Below, one piece after another: positions 29,806 through 39,659 of a stretch of DNA of 64,000 nt. The stretch is from Vibrio sp. RE88. Lineage in GTDB: Bacteria; Pseudomonadota; Gammaproteobacteria; Enterobacterales; Vibrionaceae. Location: contig NZ_VTYQ01000001.1 in the NCBI RefSeq assembly GCF_013113835.1, positions 1-64,000 on the forward strand, written 5' to 3'. Numbering within the stretch: position 1 is the first letter of the stretch; each line of letters opens with the position of its first letter. The position numbers were made by a program, and so were the translations under genes. The notes beneath the pieces are model-generated. The model was not told the origin of the DNA and ran no database searches. It saw only the letters and a program-made list of their open reading frames with translations.

Positions 29806-30272
29806 TTACTTACTAAACAATCGGCTAATTGCGCTCATTACTGCTCGTTCGCTGCGTTCGAACTGGTGTTTATCCAGCCAGATAGCGCGGCTTAAACTTT
29901 GTTCGTCGTCTGGTTCATTGGGTAGAAGATGACGACGCAGGGCAAAGGCTTGTTCAAGTGGGTTATCTTCAATTCGCTTTGCCCTGTCAGTTATTTTTTT
30001 AGTGAGATTTCAATGCCACCTTTAGAGGCATTACTCACGGTCGCATACAGCTCGATGGTTAAACCGGGAACGCTATCAAGCAACTCGATCAGCGCATCTT
30101 TCTGCTCTGTTTTAACTGTGCGAGTCAAATACGTGTATGCAGGAGCCACTTTGTTATTTGGCATCATGTCATTGGTGTAGTTGTTCGCATCTTGTACCGT
30201 TGGGGTGAATTCGAAATCAGTACCACCGATAGTCACTTCTACAGGTTTTGATGTGAAAGCAGGTTTAGTCAT
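29806..30272 (-). CDS. Tail assembly chaperone, -1 frameshift fusion (E+E' / G-T type), 155 aa
   Basis: The 93-codon frame ending at 29991 closes with CTA AAA AAA TAA. The run A AAA AAA (30000-29994) is a canonical -1 slippery heptamer. Slipping there joins a second open frame of 62 codons (ITDRAKRIEDNPLEQAFALR ... AISRLFSK) that ends at 29806. This second frame has no start of its own and ends just before the tape measure gene. It is the exact counterpart of P2 E+E' and lambda G-T. Confidence 0.82.
29991..30272 (-). CDS. Tail assembly chaperone, short form (gpE-like), 93 aa
   Basis: Product MTKPAFTSKPVEVTIGG onwards, ending in SLKK. It is the unshifted product of the chaperone gene and overlaps the stop of the upstream small membrane gene (ATGA). 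It should bind the tape measure protein during tail assembly together with the longer shifted form. Confidence 0.85.
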   Translation of the reverse strand: MTKPAFTSKPVEVTIGGTDFEFTPTVQDANNYTNDMMPNNKVAPAYTYLTRTVKTEQKDALIELLDSVPGLTIELYATVSNASKGGIEISLKK

Positions 30273-30505
30273 GCTGCGTCTCTTCCTTTCAGTAAGTTGT
30301 AAATTCGATCAAAGCCCGATGCCATGTTGCGTTCCATTCTGTCGCCCAACTCTTTTACATCGTCTTTGGTTGCGTAGGTTTCAGCTACGTGGGTTTTGTG
30401 TTCTGCCAAATCTTTAGAAACGGCTGTTAATCGAGTGATAACCGCACCCACTACTACGGCAATCAGCATTCCTACTGCTGCGAGTGCAGCCACCCAATCC
30501 GCCAT
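30269..30505 (-). CDS. Small membrane protein of the lysis region, 78 aa
   Basis: One N-terminal membrane helix (AALAAVGMLIAVVVGAVI) is followed by a charged helical tail (KDDVKELGDRMERN). The start codon directly follows the holin stop (TAAATG). This layout suits a second holin-type or inner-membrane spanin-like protein; which one is not clear. Confidence 0.6.
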   Translation of the reverse strand: MADWVAALAAVGMLIAVVVGAVITRLTAVSKDLAEHKTHVAETYATKDDVKELGDRMERNMASGFDRIYNLLKGRDAA

Positions 30506-31090
30506 TTAGCCCCCTTTAATCGCTGTTTTTAGGGTGTTGAATGTACCTAATGGTGTTTTTCCCATAGACACTTGCTTGTCTTGCGAACGTTTGTGAATGT
30601 TGATGCCAAGCACAGTCAGCCCAATACCAAACAATGGCGTCATTGCTACCACGCTATTCACTACATTGGCTGCATGCTCTGGATGAAACATCATGACCAC
30701 TGCAAGGCTCAAGAACAGCAATACCCAAGCGGCACACATCGAGTAACCCCAAGTAGGACGCCAACGGCGCACGTAAGGGTCATTGCTTGCAAGCTCGGCC
30801 TGCATCGTTGCGTGTTGTTGAGTCATAGCCAATTTACGTTCTTCGCTCTCAAGTTTTGCATGCTCAAATGCCAACTGTTTGAGTTCAATTTCATGTTCTA
30901 CTTCTAACTGTTTGAGTTTCAAAACGGCTTCTGGATTTGCAGCTAACTCTTGCTCTATTGCTTGCGGTGTATTTTCAACACCTAGAGCACTAGACACCAA
31001 ACCACCTACAGCGGTACCAACAGGGCCACCAATTAGCGTTCCAATCAAAGGGGCAGAATTACCGATCAGCGATTTAACCTTATCCCACAT
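30506..31090 (-). CDS. Holin of the 3TM (gene-transfer-release) type, 194 aa
   Basis: Hydrophobic helix at the N-terminus (IGTLIGGPVGTAVGGLVSSA), a charged coiled middle (LEVEHEIELKQLAFEHAKLE), then two C-terminal membrane helices (CAAWVLLFLSLAVVMMF, TPLFGIGLTVLGINI). This is the pattern of the three-segment holin family. It times lysis by opening the inner membrane. Confidence 0.75.
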   Translation of the reverse strand: MWDKVKSLIGNSAPLIGTLIGGPVGTAVGGLVSSALGVENTPQAIEQELAANPEAVLKLKQLEVEHEIELKQLAFEHAKLESEERKLAMTQQHATMQAELASNDPYVRRWRPTWGYSMCAAWVLLFLSLAVVMMFHPEHAANVVNSVVAMTPLFGIGLTVLGINIHKRSQDKQVSMGKTPLGTFNTLKTAIKGG

Positions 31091-31092
31091 AG

Positions 31093-31515
31093 TCAGTCCT
31101 TAATGATGGTAAGTTGCGCAGCTTCGCCGGCTAACTCTTTCATTAACGCATTGAATGCAGCAGTTGAGTTCACCACCGCCCACTCACCATTCACAAACCC
31201 AAAATCAACACCTGGTGCTAAACAACCTTGTAACTCATTAGGTGAATTAGCTTTATGAATCAGAATGTGTGTGCGTAAGCTTGGCCCTTGTCGAGTTACA
31301 CCCAACGTGTCAGCTTCTAAGGCATAGCAATCGCCAAATCGTGGTGACTGATGAGGGAACAGACTATAGGTACCCTCAACAATGCAAGATTCACTGGGTT
31401 TGTTGTTCAGCATTGGGCGTTCTACAACACAGCACACTTTGCTACCGTCTTCACGGTGTAACGTCGAATACGTTCCGTGTTCAAAGTAGCGGCGTTTCAT
31501 CAAGTACTTTTTCAT
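31093..31515 (-). CDS. DUF5675-type protein in the lysis cassette, 140 aa
   Basis: The pattern CCVVERPMLNN, VEGTYSLFPHQSPRFG and HILIHKANSPNELQGC fits DUF5675. His87 and Cys98 in the last segment recall the His and Gly-Cys of L,D-transpeptidase-type active sites. No other endolysin is seen in the phage, so this may be the cell-wall enzyme; this is inference. It sits next to the holin. Confidence 0.72.
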   Translation of the reverse strand: MKKYLMKRRYFEHGTYSTLHREDGSKVCCVVERPMLNNKPSESCIVEGTYSLFPHQSPRFGDCYALEADTLGVTRQGPSLRTHILIHKANSPNELQGCLAPGVDFGFVNGEWAVVNSTAAFNALMKELAGEAAQLTIIKD

Positions 31516-31524
31516 GGAATAACC

Positions 31525-31743
31525 CTAAATTAGACCTTTCTCTGCTAGCTGCTGACAGCTAACGCAATACTTACAACCTGCGACGTTAATACGGCGCAGC
31601 TCTGGGATTTCATCACCACACTCGTGGCACTCTTCCGCGCTTTCTTGGTGGCCTTTCTGCACTGACCGTTTAAGTTGGCTTGCAATAGCCATTTCGGTGA
31701 ATTTGGCTTCATTTCTACTGGCATGGTCGATAAAATCCGGCAT
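31525..31743 (-). CDS. TraR/DksA-type zinc-finger protein, 72 aa
   Basis: Four Cys (CHECGDEIPE ... CKYCVSC) form the C4 zinc finger of the short TraR family. Such proteins bind RNA polymerase at the secondary channel and change promoter use. A gene of this kind is usual in P2-like late operons. Confidence 0.85.
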   Translation of the reverse strand: MPDFIDHASRNEAKFTEMAIASQLKRSVQKGHQESAEECHECGDEIPELRRINVAGCKYCVSCQQLAEKGLI

Positions 31744-31764
31744 TCGTTATCTCTCTAGTTAGGC

Positions 31765-32217
31765 TTAAAGCAGACCGCGTGTGTCGTCTGAACTCAGGTA
31801 TGAAATACCATTGATGCGGACAAAGTGTGGACTCGTCACAAAACCTTTAAGTTTGCGTTTGGTCTTATCACTGCTGTTAGGGTCGACACTCAGTAGATCT
31901 GAGATTTGGAGCTTCACACCAAACAACTCAACTTTGTCTTCATCGTCACCTGTATTTGCATAGAACATGCAATCGTGAGGCTTGATGCCACGCCAGCTAC
32001 CTGCTTCACGTGCTTTTTGCTGCAACTTGCGGAAGTTGTTTAAATCCAACTCATATTCCACATCACAGCTAACTGCACCATGAGTAAAGCCCGTTGGAAT
32101 CCCACGCTCTTTATCAACGGCTGATTCGTCATTGATGGTTGCGGTTGCCGATTCCACATGAACCAGAACACCCAGCATGTTTACGTCGAAGCTTCGACCT
32201 GTATAACGAGAAGTCAT
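31765..32217 (-). CDS. Phage tail tube protein (DUF2597-like)
   Basis: 150 residues beginning MTSRYTGRSFDVNMLGVLVH, with the tube-type beta pattern and GFTHGAVSCDVEYELDL. It directly follows the sheath gene (3-base gap), the usual sheath-tube order. Confidence 0.82.
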   Translation of the reverse strand: MTSRYTGRSFDVNMLGVLVHVESATATINDESAVDKERGIPTGFTHGAVSCDVEYELDLNNFRKLQQKAREAGSWRGIKPHDCMFYANTGDDEDKVELFGVKLQISDLLSVDPNSSDKTKRKLKGFVTSPHFVRINGISYLSSDDTRGLL

Positions 32218-32220
32218 TGA

Positions 32221-33354
32221 TTACTCTCCTAGACGTTGGTTAAGCATGATGCCGATTGTGATTTTCACTGGACATTCATAAGGCGTAACAGCTAGCAGAA
32301 TTTCCACTTCTTCACTGTTAATCCAAGTGATGGTGATGTCTTCATCTTGTGGCGGTTTGATTTCACCGGGGAACTCGTAGTCACCAATTTTCGTTACTAC
32401 CGCCATTTCGCGCAGGTCTTGGGTAAAGTAGAGTTTTGCGCTTGCTTCACTGCCCGGCGTTGAATTGAACTCACGATCAGCGATTCGAGCAATCGCACGT
32501 ACACGAACTTTACGGGCTGCTTTCATCGCAACACGGATATGGCGAATATCTTGAAAGTCACCACCCGGAACATCTAAAGTACGGCCCGTTGTCCAGTACT
32601 GCCCCGGATAATCTGGGTACCACATTGGAACCGCAATTCGGGCGGCTTCCAGTGCTTTAAGGGTTGCCAACTCCAACGGTTTGCCGTCTTTATCCGTTGC
32701 TAGAGTCATGCTACCCAATACGCTGCCTGTTTTGACTCGTGCAGGGGAATCAGCAATAGACACTTCTTGGTTTGCTAAGCGGCCAGCGTAAATACCGACT
32801 GTTGAATTTTCTTTGTGAACTTGAGGAACGACGGTGATGTACTCACTTGCGATGCTGGTTGGTACCGCAACTTTCGCAGCCAACCACTCCGCCCATGTTT
32901 CACCCGTCACCGAATCATCATTGATACCCGGCAAGGTGCAGATCATGAACACTTCACGGCCTAACTTGTTTTTCAGTTCAGTGCGGAAAGCAACAGCACC
33001 TTCAAGAGTCGATGTGCCTGTATCTGGCTTATCAAGCACTACGGCTTCAAAGCTTGATGTTTCATTGGCTTTAAACACTGCGGCTTGCCAACTGTCTGCG
33101 GGGCCTAAGACGATCACACCTGCAGTCCAGTTCTGTTTCCCGTTTAACTGGGCAGCTTTTAGCGTAAGCATGTGCACAGGGTCGATGTTATCGAACGTGC
33201 TATCTGCAAAATCCGTGGTGTTGTCCACCATAATTAGGTTGCGCTCTGTCCCTGCGACTGTGCCGTACACAACAAACAGAAAGTGAAATTCAACGCCCGG
33301 AATCGGTCCGCGCATCATGTTCAGAATATTAATAATGACGGTAGGCCATGCCAT
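32221..33354 (-). CDS. Contractile tail sheath protein (DUF2586-like)
   Basis: 377 residues beginning MAWPTVIINILNMMRGPIPG, the mark of the DUF2586 sheath family. The C-terminal part (DLREMAVVTKIGDYEFPGE) fits the conserved sheath core. It shows that the particle is a myovirus. Confidence 0.85.
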   Translation of the reverse strand: MAWPTVIINILNMMRGPIPGVEFHFLFVVYGTVAGTERNLIMVDNTTDFADSTFDNIDPVHMLTLKAAQLNGKQNWTAGVIVLGPADSWQAAVFKANETSSFEAVVLDKPDTGTSTLEGAVAFRTELKNKLGREVFMICTLPGINDDSVTGETWAEWLAAKVAVPTSIASEYITVVPQVHKENSTVGIYAGRLANQEVSIADSPARVKTGSVLGSMTLATDKDGKPLELATLKALEAARIAVPMWYPDYPGQYWTTGRTLDVPGGDFQDIRHIRVAMKAARKVRVRAIARIADREFNSTPGSEASAKLYFTQDLREMAVVTKIGDYEFPGEIKPPQDEDITITWINSEEVEILLAVTPYECPVKITIGIMLNQRLGE

Positions 33355-33356
33355 GT

Positions 33357-34016
33357 TTAGTTGCTCCTGTTTCGATTCAATTCCCGTTTGATAATCATTG
33401 CTGCCCGTTTGGGACTAATGCCTATCAATCGGCGTTCTGGGCGATCTACTTCCCACTTACGTGATGGAGTTTTGTTTTCCAGATCACTAATCAGTTTTGC
33501 GGCTTCGGCTACGGTCATATTCTGAGTAATGAATTTGAGCGTTGGCTTTTTGCCTCTCTTCTGCCTGCCTTGGGGCGGAAGTCTGTAACCTAAATCGCGT
33601 AGCTCTTTAGCTTGCTCTCTAGTTGCTGGGTCGGTTTTCTTTGGCTCTTTCGCTTTCTTGGCTTGCTTGAATCTCTGTTGCAAACCGCTTTTCTCTGCTT
33701 CACCTGTATGGTGAGCCAGTGCTACGGTTCCTCGTCTTGAGGGCCAACCAACAACCAAAACCCGGTTATTGTCTTTTTGAAAATGCTTCAGCTTCTTGGT
33801 GAAGCCTCTAAGCATCTTGCGCCTGCCTTTTTTGCGCTTTGACCACGATTTACCGTCTGGGTCACGCTGTGCTCGAATGTTCTTTTTGGTCGTCTTGGTG
33901 ATGTATTTACCAAGTTCTTTCAGCACTCTGGCTCTGGCTTTTTTATCAAGCTTTAACAGCTCGAATTGCTCTTTAACTCGCAGATAACTGCGCTTATCTG
34001 CCCGTATCTCATACAT
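33357..34016 (-). CDS. Phage virion morphogenesis protein (gpS-like tail completion)
   Basis: 219 residues, very basic (KKARARVLKELGKYITKTTK, KRKKGRRKMLRGF). The pattern fits the gpS/virion-morphogenesis family needed to finish the tail. It overlaps the gpR-like gene by 8 bases, as S follows R in P2. Confidence 0.82.
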   Translation of the reverse strand: MYEIRADKRSYLRVKEQFELLKLDKKARARVLKELGKYITKTTKKNIRAQRDPDGKSWSKRKKGRRKMLRGFTKKLKHFQKDNNRVLVVGWPSRRGTVALAHHTGEAEKSGLQQRFKQAKKAKEPKKTDPATREQAKELRDLGYRLPPQGRQKRGKKPTLKFITQNMTVAEAAKLISDLENKTPSRKWEVDRPERRLIGISPKRAAMIIKRELNRNRSN

Positions 34017-34512
34017 TGCGAATAACTACATTTGATAGTCTTTCCGCCTGCCAAATCTCGTACTCTTCAATCTTCCAGCGTTGACCATTCCAATGGATTG
34101 GCCCGTCTGGGTCAGCAGTCACTTTGACTGGTTCTTCAAACATCACTGAGATCAGCACTTCGGCGTTTTTCTCATCTTCCAACACTACATCTACGTCTGG
34201 GTCGTCTAAGTCTTCAATGTGAAAACGGTCAGAGTCGTTATCCATCAGCCAAGCCCCTACATTCGCAAACAGCACTGCAGGGTCGTATTCTTTGAAAGGA
34301 AATTTGCCAAAGTAGAATTCAGCAACGTAACGCTGATAAAGCAGATCAAAACCATGGCCCATGTGCTTGGTTTCTAGTTTCAATTCAACCTTGCCCATTT
34401 CACATTCCATGCGCTTGGCTATCTTGTCGCCCACAACGCTGATTAAAAATGCGTTTAGGTCACGCAGCTTGTAACCAGCTTGATACTGCGTACTCATAGC
34501 CGTTCCCTTCAT
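34009..34512 (-). CDS. Tail completion protein (gpR-like)
   Basis: 167 residues; position between gpL-like and gpS-like genes and the pattern FDLLYQRYVAEFYFGKFPF match P2 gpR. An overlap of four bases (ATGA) with gpL shows coupling. Confidence 0.75.
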   Translation of the reverse strand: MKGTAMSTQYQAGYKLRDLNAFLISVVGDKIAKRMECEMGKVELKLETKHMGHGFDLLYQRYVAEFYFGKFPFKEYDPAVLFANVGAWLMDNDSDRFHIEDLDDPDVDVVLEDEKNAEVLISVMFEEPVKVTADPDGPIHWNGQRWKIEEYEIWQAERLSNVVIRNV

Positions 34513-34973
34513 AACAAAGCAACCGATGAACGGTTTAGCCCTTTCATATTTCGAATAATGCGCTGGCTTTCTGAAAGCAGTTCAGTGCGCACCTCTGCGC
34601 TTCTTTCTGCCATGTGATCGCCTTTGTCCTTGGTATGAACAGTCGCAATATCTGGCAGCAAATCAGCTTTGGCTCTCGCAAACACTGCTGATTCGTATTG
34701 ATAGACAACACGGTTTTTACCGTGCAGCTTCGGAAAAGCAGGAACATCGCCAACAGTTGCATGTTCCTCTTCCTGATACTTCGCTTTTAAGTCTTCAAGT
34801 TGCTGATTAACTTCCGAAACAGCATTAACCAGAGCAATAGCGATACGTTCTGAATCTTGAGCTGCAGGAATACCGCGACGTTTTTCAAAGTCACCTGCAT
34901 TGATGTTTGGCCAAAAACCGTCATTGGTGATTTCTGTCGTTTGGTAATCTGAACCGGAAGATCCTGTAAACAT
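34509..34973 (-). CDS. Head completion/stabilisation protein (gpL-like)
   Basis: 154 residues with ITNDGFWPNINAGDFEKRRG and RIAIALVNAVSEVN, a pattern typical of gpL head completion proteins. P2 gpX has no visible counterpart after it. The 108 bases before the terminase gene hold no gene, only a short GC-rich palindrome (CCGAGGCTCGG). Confidence 0.82.
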   Translation of the reverse strand: MFTGSSGSDYQTTEITNDGFWPNINAGDFEKRRGIPAAQDSERIAIALVNAVSEVNQQLEDLKAKYQEEEHATVGDVPAFPKLHGKNRVVYQYESAVFARAKADLLPDIATVHTKDKGDHMAERSAEVRTELLSESQRIIRNMKGLNRSSVALL

Positions 34974-35081
34974 CGTTATTCCTCTTTAAATAAGTGAGCC
35001 TCTAGCCACTGGGTCGACGGTATTGAGTTAGCCGATTGGCACTCTTACCTCACCAGCCGAGGCTCGGCGGCGTAGGAGTCT

Positions 35082-35798
35082 TTAAAGATTCTTGCCATCT
35101 TTAATGGCACGAATACGTTGCTCGATTTGACCAATCTTGGTTTTCACACCCACTTTGTCGTACTTGTCGTGAGCGTGTTGCAGAAGCACCAAGGCTTTTT
35201 CTAGTGTTTCTAAACACCCGATTGCCGTTGGTTGTGGTTGGCCCTCTTCATTTCGAATAAGGTACAAGCCTGCGAATCGGTACCACTTGGCATGAACTTC
35301 TTCATGCAATCGCCACTCTTTCTCTACCTTTTGAAACACCTTGCCGAAATAAGGCTCAATTGAGTGACCACGGCCAGATTCTTTTTCTGCCCACGCAAGC
35401 ACTGCATCAGCGCAGACAGTCGGCCAATCACGACGGAAGTTGTCAGGTGTAGGCAAGTCCAACTCAATAGCTTTCAAACACCAATCAATAGCGGTTTCCA
35501 TGTCGTTGACATCGAACAGCCAAATCACCATATTGGTAAAGATTGGATTTTCGAATACTTCGCCTCTTTCCAAATACGCTTCCACGTAAGGTTTGTGCTT
35601 AGGTACTAAAACGTCTCGCTTATGCTTCACTTTGTCTTCAATAGCATTGAGCTGTTTTAGGTACTTACGGTCTGCTTCAAAGTCGATCAGTTTGATGTGC
35701 AGGCTTTCGGCATCTGCACCGGAATTCATTTCCGATGCAGACGGGTTAGCTTGCTTCTCAAGAATTTGTTTGCGCTGTCTTGCCAATGGGCTAACCAT
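35082..35798 (-). CDS. Terminase small (endonuclease) subunit, gpM-like
   Basis: 238 residues, MVSPLARQRKQILEK at the start and NMVIWLFDVNDMETAIDWCL inside, the gpM pattern. In P2 this subunit carries the cos-cutting role. It sits after the major capsid gene as in P2. Confidence 0.88.
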   Translation of the reverse strand: MVSPLARQRKQILEKQANPSASEMNSGADAESLHIKLIDFEADRKYLKQLNAIEDKVKHKRDVLVPKHKPYVEAYLERGEVFENPIFTNMVIWLFDVNDMETAIDWCLKAIELDLPTPDNFRRDWPTVCADAVLAWAEKESGRGHSIEPYFGKVFQKVEKEWRLHEEVHAKWYRFAGLYLIRNEEGQPQPTAIGCLETLEKALVLLQHAHDKYDKVGVKTKIGQIEQRIRAIKDGKNL

Positions 35799-35808
35799 GT
35801 TTCACCCC

Positions 35809-36822
35809 TTATGCCGCTGGTGCAGGGTCAACAACCGTGACCGCTTCTATAGCAGCAAACTTGTGCAAGTTGCCGATGGCATAACCTTCCATACGTAAAT
35901 AAGACGTTTCGTAACGTTTACGATCTTCGACATTGCCTGACTTACGCCACTGGGTACCCTTTTGAGTAAGAATCTGCAGGTTCTTAAGATTCGTCACCCA
36001 AACCATATTTTTAGGGAAGAAAGGTGGAATGTAGGCTCTCTTGCCTGCAATCGTCTTAGCAAGTTGCTGCGCAGCTTTGTGTTCTGTGGGAACGTCGGCT
36101 GCTTCTAGCAATCGGTGTTGCTCAGCTGAAACTAGGTCTCGCCCGATTAGCACTACTAAATCCGCATCTTCGGCATGCACTTCATGAATGGTGGTATTGA
36201 CCAGATCATTCACCAAGGAATCAAGGTTTTTGTAACTATCGGGAGTTTGAGCAGACGGGTCTAAAGTCGCCGCAGACAAAACTTGCTCACTGGCTTTTTC
36301 TTTCGCTATCGCCAGCCAACCTTTATTGACATCCTGCCCTAGCTTGTTCGTTGATGGATTGGTCGTATCTGCTGTCGCAGCGGTACCATGAAAGCCAATG
36401 CGCAATTTATCCAAAGCAAAGCTTCGAGTAATTGCATTGTTCATCAACTTAGACCACTGCCCCTTAGTACCTGAGTTGGCCCAAATAGTTAAGGTAATCC
36501 AGTTGATATGCGCACCTGAGTCGGTTTCAACCAGTTCATAGTTATTACCCGATTGGGAGAGCTCTGCACTGAAGCGACCATCTTTAACACGGCCAGTAGT
36601 TAAGCCACTGTCACCCACGTCAATCACCTGACCTTTAATCTGGTCAACAAGAATGTTAGAGATCAGGTTAAGGAATGAATCGGACTCAACAATCGCCTGC
36701 TGAAGCTTGGTTTCCATTACTGGAGAGATGTTAAACTGCTTAGCCGCGTCCTGTACTTCAGCCGCTATGGCAATTTCTTGGCAGTACTCTTCAAGATACT
36801 TAGTAGATATAGCGTTCAACAT
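35809..36822 (-). CDS. Major capsid protein (gpN-like)
   Basis: 337 residues with KQFNISPVMETKLQQAIVES, RIGFHGTAATADT and KNMVWVTNLKNLQILTQKGT, a firm gpN match. The precursor is trimmed by the gpO protease encoded upstream; the two genes abut. Confidence 0.92.
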   Translation of the reverse strand: MLNAISTKYLEEYCQEIAIAAEVQDAAKQFNISPVMETKLQQAIVESDSFLNLISNILVDQIKGQVIDVGDSGLTTGRVKDGRFSAELSQSGNNYELVETDSGAHINWITLTIWANSGTKGQWSKLMNNAITRSFALDKLRIGFHGTAATADTTNPSTNKLGQDVNKGWLAIAKEKASEQVLSAATLDPSAQTPDSYKNLDSLVNDLVNTTIHEVHAEDADLVVLIGRDLVSAEQHRLLEAADVPTEHKAAQQLAKTIAGKRAYIPPFFPKNMVWVTNLKNLQILTQKGTQWRKSGNVEDRKRYETSYLRMEGYAIGNLHKFAAIEAVTVVDPAPAA

Positions 36823-37695
36823 TTACACCACCTCCATTCGGGTTTCACCTGCACCTGCTGGGTCTGGCAGTTGTCCCGGTACTTCTTGTGAAAGTTCTGC
36901 GAACTTGGTTTCCAAACCCGACACTTTTTCGAGGATTGGATTGAGTTTGTCATCCAAAGCTGCAGAGAACTGTTCAACAGTTGTCCCTGTATTTACTTCC
37001 GGCTCTGGTTCTGGGTTTTGCTGCGAAAACTCTTGCTTGAGTTCATCTTTCAGCTCGGTTTTTAAGGCACTAAATTTTTTATCAAATAGTGCTTCTAGTT
37101 GCTCTGGAGTCACGTCAATGTCCTCTGGTTCAGGCTCTACAGGTGTAATTTCTGGCAGTGCCCCGCCAGATTGGAAATGTTTTGCCAAATCTGAGAAAAA
37201 CTTAGAGATAAAATTTGTTGTGAAGCATTCAGACACGTCTAACTCTTCAAGATCACTACATTCAATCTTGGTCACTTCACCTTGCTTGCGTGAGAACTCA
37301 AGGCGGTCTGTTCCTGTAGATGCTGGGGAGTCAGTCACAGCTAGGCCCATCAGGTAACATCGCCCCTCGCCTTTGTAATCAGGATTCGGCTCAATAGATG
37401 TAAATAGCTTTTGTCCGTCTTGGTTAGCATCAAGCAAATATTGGTTTGGCGTAATCTTGGCGAATAGCCTCAACTTGCCGTCTTTCTTTTCGGCTTTTAG
37501 CTCTTCAACTACACCCCAGTTTTTACCCTCAAACACACTCCAGTGAGAACGTGCGTGTTCAGGCCAGATCATCGCGGTGTACTCAGATGTTGAATACAGC
37601 GCTGCCATGTCTTTAATCCATGCTGCAGTTATTTGGCGACCATCTACAGTGGCTCCATCAGTTGCAACAATTTTCCAATCACTGGTTTTGCTCAT
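36823..37695 (-). CDS. Capsid scaffold and protease (gpO-like)
   Basis: 290 residues. The N-terminal protease part shows the likely triad Asp18, His47 (WPEHARSHW) and Ser100 (LFTSIE), close to the P2 positions. The C-terminal part is the helical, acidic scaffold (PEQLEALFDKKFSALKTELK). It guides head assembly and then cleaves itself, gpN and the portal. Confidence 0.92.
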   Translation of the reverse strand: MSKTSDWKIVATDGATVDGRQITAAWIKDMAALYSTSEYTAMIWPEHARSHWSVFEGKNWGVVEELKAEKKDGKLRLFAKITPNQYLLDANQDGQKLFTSIEPNPDYKGEGRCYLMGLAVTDSPASTGTDRLEFSRKQGEVTKIECSDLEELDVSECFTTNFISKFFSDLAKHFQSGGALPEITPVEPEPEDIDVTPEQLEALFDKKFSALKTELKDELKQEFSQQNPEPEPEVNTGTTVEQFSAALDDKLNPILEKVSGLETKFAELSQEVPGQLPDPAGAGETRMEVV

Positions 37696-37871
37696 GTTTG
37701 TCGTTTGCCTAGCTAAATCACGTCAAATAAATCTCGGTCACGGCAAACAATACGCCTTTGAATGGGTGGTTTCAGCCACTTCAATTCCTAGGAATTCGGA
37801 TTTAGCCCATATCCGAATTCATCCGAATTTCGGTTAGTCATTTGCGAGATTTCGGGGCGTATGATGCGCTT

Positions 37872-39659
37872 ATGGCATATTCTCCCGAAGTACGACAAGC
37901 CGCCCGAGCACTCTATTTGAAAGCTTGGACGCCACGTGAAATCGCTACCGAACTGAACCTGAATAATGAGCGCATCATTTATTACTGGGCAGATAAATTC
38001 GGTTGGCGCGATATGTTGCGTGAACAAACTATTGATGAAGCAATAGCAAACCGCATTCAAACGTTGCTCGAATTGGAAGACCCAAGCAAAAACCAGCTAG
38101 ACATGCTCGATAGGCTTATCAAGCATCACGCAGCTTTGAAGAAACAAAGGGCACAAGAAAAGCAGCAAGGTGAACAGCCTTTAAATGCTGGCAACAAAAA
38201 ACACGAGAACAAAAGTAGCCGTGGTGATCAGCAATCTGGCAGCAACTCAAAATCGAATAAGAAACGTAAAGGCAAAAAGAATGACATTAGCGAACTGAGT
38301 GAAGAAGACTTTGCCACGTGGCACGATTCGCTTTTCGCCTATCAGCACGTAATGCGCAACAACATCAAACAGCGTATTCGAAACATTCTTAAATCCCGCC
38401 AGATTGGTGCAACCTACTATTTCAGTGGTGAGGCTTTAGAAGATGCGATTCTAACTGGTGATAACCAAATCTTTTTGTCAGCATCACGAGCACAAGCCGA
38501 AGTTTTTCGCAGTTACATCATTGCGATTGCAAAAGAGTTCTTAGACATCGAGCTGACCGGAAATCCGATCATTCTCTCTAATGGTGCTGAGCTTCGCTTT
38601 TTATCGACCAACAGCAAAACCGCGCAGAGTTACCATGGCCATGTTTATGTTGATGAATACTTCTGGATACCGAAGTTTGACGAACTAAACAAACTCGCTT
38701 CGGCCATGGCTACCCATAAAAAATGGCGTAAAACCTACTTTTCGACACCCTCATCAAAAATGCACCAGGCATACCCATTTTGGACGGGCGATCAATGGAG
38801 AAAAGGCAGAGATTCACGCGCCAAGATTGAGTTTCCAACGTTCGAAGAATACCGCAATGGTGGTGTGCTTTGTCCTGATAAGCAGTGGCGTTATGTCGTT
38901 ACTATTGAAGACGCCGCAGCAGGCGGTTGTGACCTATTTGATATTGAAGAACTGCAGGACGAATACAGCAAAGACGATTTCGACAACCTGTTTATGTGTG
39001 TCTTCGTCGACGGCTCTTTGTCTGTCTTCAAATTCACTGACCTCGAAAAAGGTATGGTTGACTCTGCCCAATGGCAGGACTTCAAGCCGAAAACAAAATC
39101 ACCGTTTGCTGGACGTGAAGTATGGCTGGGTTATGACCCTAGCCGAACACGCGACAATGCTTGCTTAGTGGTAATAGCGCCACCTGCAGTTGCGGGGGAA
39201 AAGTTCCGTGTTTTAGAAAAGCACTACTGGAAAGGGCTTAACTTCCAGTACCACGTGAGTGAAATTGAAAAAGTGTTTAAACGCTACAAAGTCACTTACA
39301 TAGGTGTTGATACTACGGGGATTGGCGGCGGTGTTTGGGACTTAATCAAGAAAAAGCACCCACGTGAAGCCCACGCCATACATTACAGCAACGAAAACAA
39401 GAATCGCCTTGTGATGAAGATGATCGACATTGTAGAAGCCAAGCGACTGCAGTTTGATGCGCAGCACAAAGACATTGCTATGGCATTCATGGCGATTAAG
39501 CGTGTACCAACCAACAGCGGTAACGCTATGACCTTTAAAGCAGAGCGAAGTGAAACAACAGGCCACGCCGATGCGTTTTGGGCCATTTCACACGCCATTA
39601 TTAACGAACCGTTAGATCACGATACTCCAACTAAATCAACCTGGGCCACTGCAGCATGA
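37872..39659 (+). CDS. Terminase large subunit (gpP-like ATPase)
   Basis: 595 residues from the ATG at 37872; a TTG 30 bases upstream is also in frame. The N-terminus ([17 protein letters not shown]) is an HTH region. ATPase motifs are [11 protein letters not shown] (Walker A-like) and HVYVDEYFW (Walker B); the nuclease part starts [14 protein letters not shown]. It powers DNA packaging. Read opposite to gpO with a short divergent promoter region, as in P2, and coupled to the portal gene by ATGA. Confidence 0.9.
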   Translation: MAYSPEVRQAARALYLKAWTPREIATELNLNNERIIYYWADKFGWRDMLREQTIDEAIANRIQTLLELEDPSKNQLDMLDRLIKHHAALKKQRAQEKQQGEQPLNAGNKKHENKSSRGDQQSGSNSKSNKKRKGKKNDISELSEEDFATWHDSLFAYQHVMRNNIKQRIRNILKSRQIGATYYFSGEALEDAILTGDNQIFLSASRAQAEVFRSYIIAIAKEFLDIELTGNPIILSNGAELRFLSTNSKTAQSYHGHVYVDEYFWIPKFDELNKLASAMATHKKWRKTYFSTPSSKMHQAYPFWTGDQWRKGRDSRAKIEFPTFEEYRNGGVLCPDKQWRYVVTIEDAAAGGCDLFDIEELQDEYSKDDFDNLFMCVFVDGSLSVFKFTDLEKGMVDSAQWQDFKPKTKSPFAGREVWLGYDPSRTRDNACLVVIAPPAVAGEKFRVLEKHYWKGLNFQYHVSEIEKVFKRYKVTYIGVDTTGIGGGVWDLIKKKHPREAHAIHYSNENKNRLVMKMIDIVEAKRLQFDAQHKDIAMAFMAIKRVPTNSGNAMTFKAERSETTGHADAFWAISHAIINEPLDHDTPTKSTWATAA

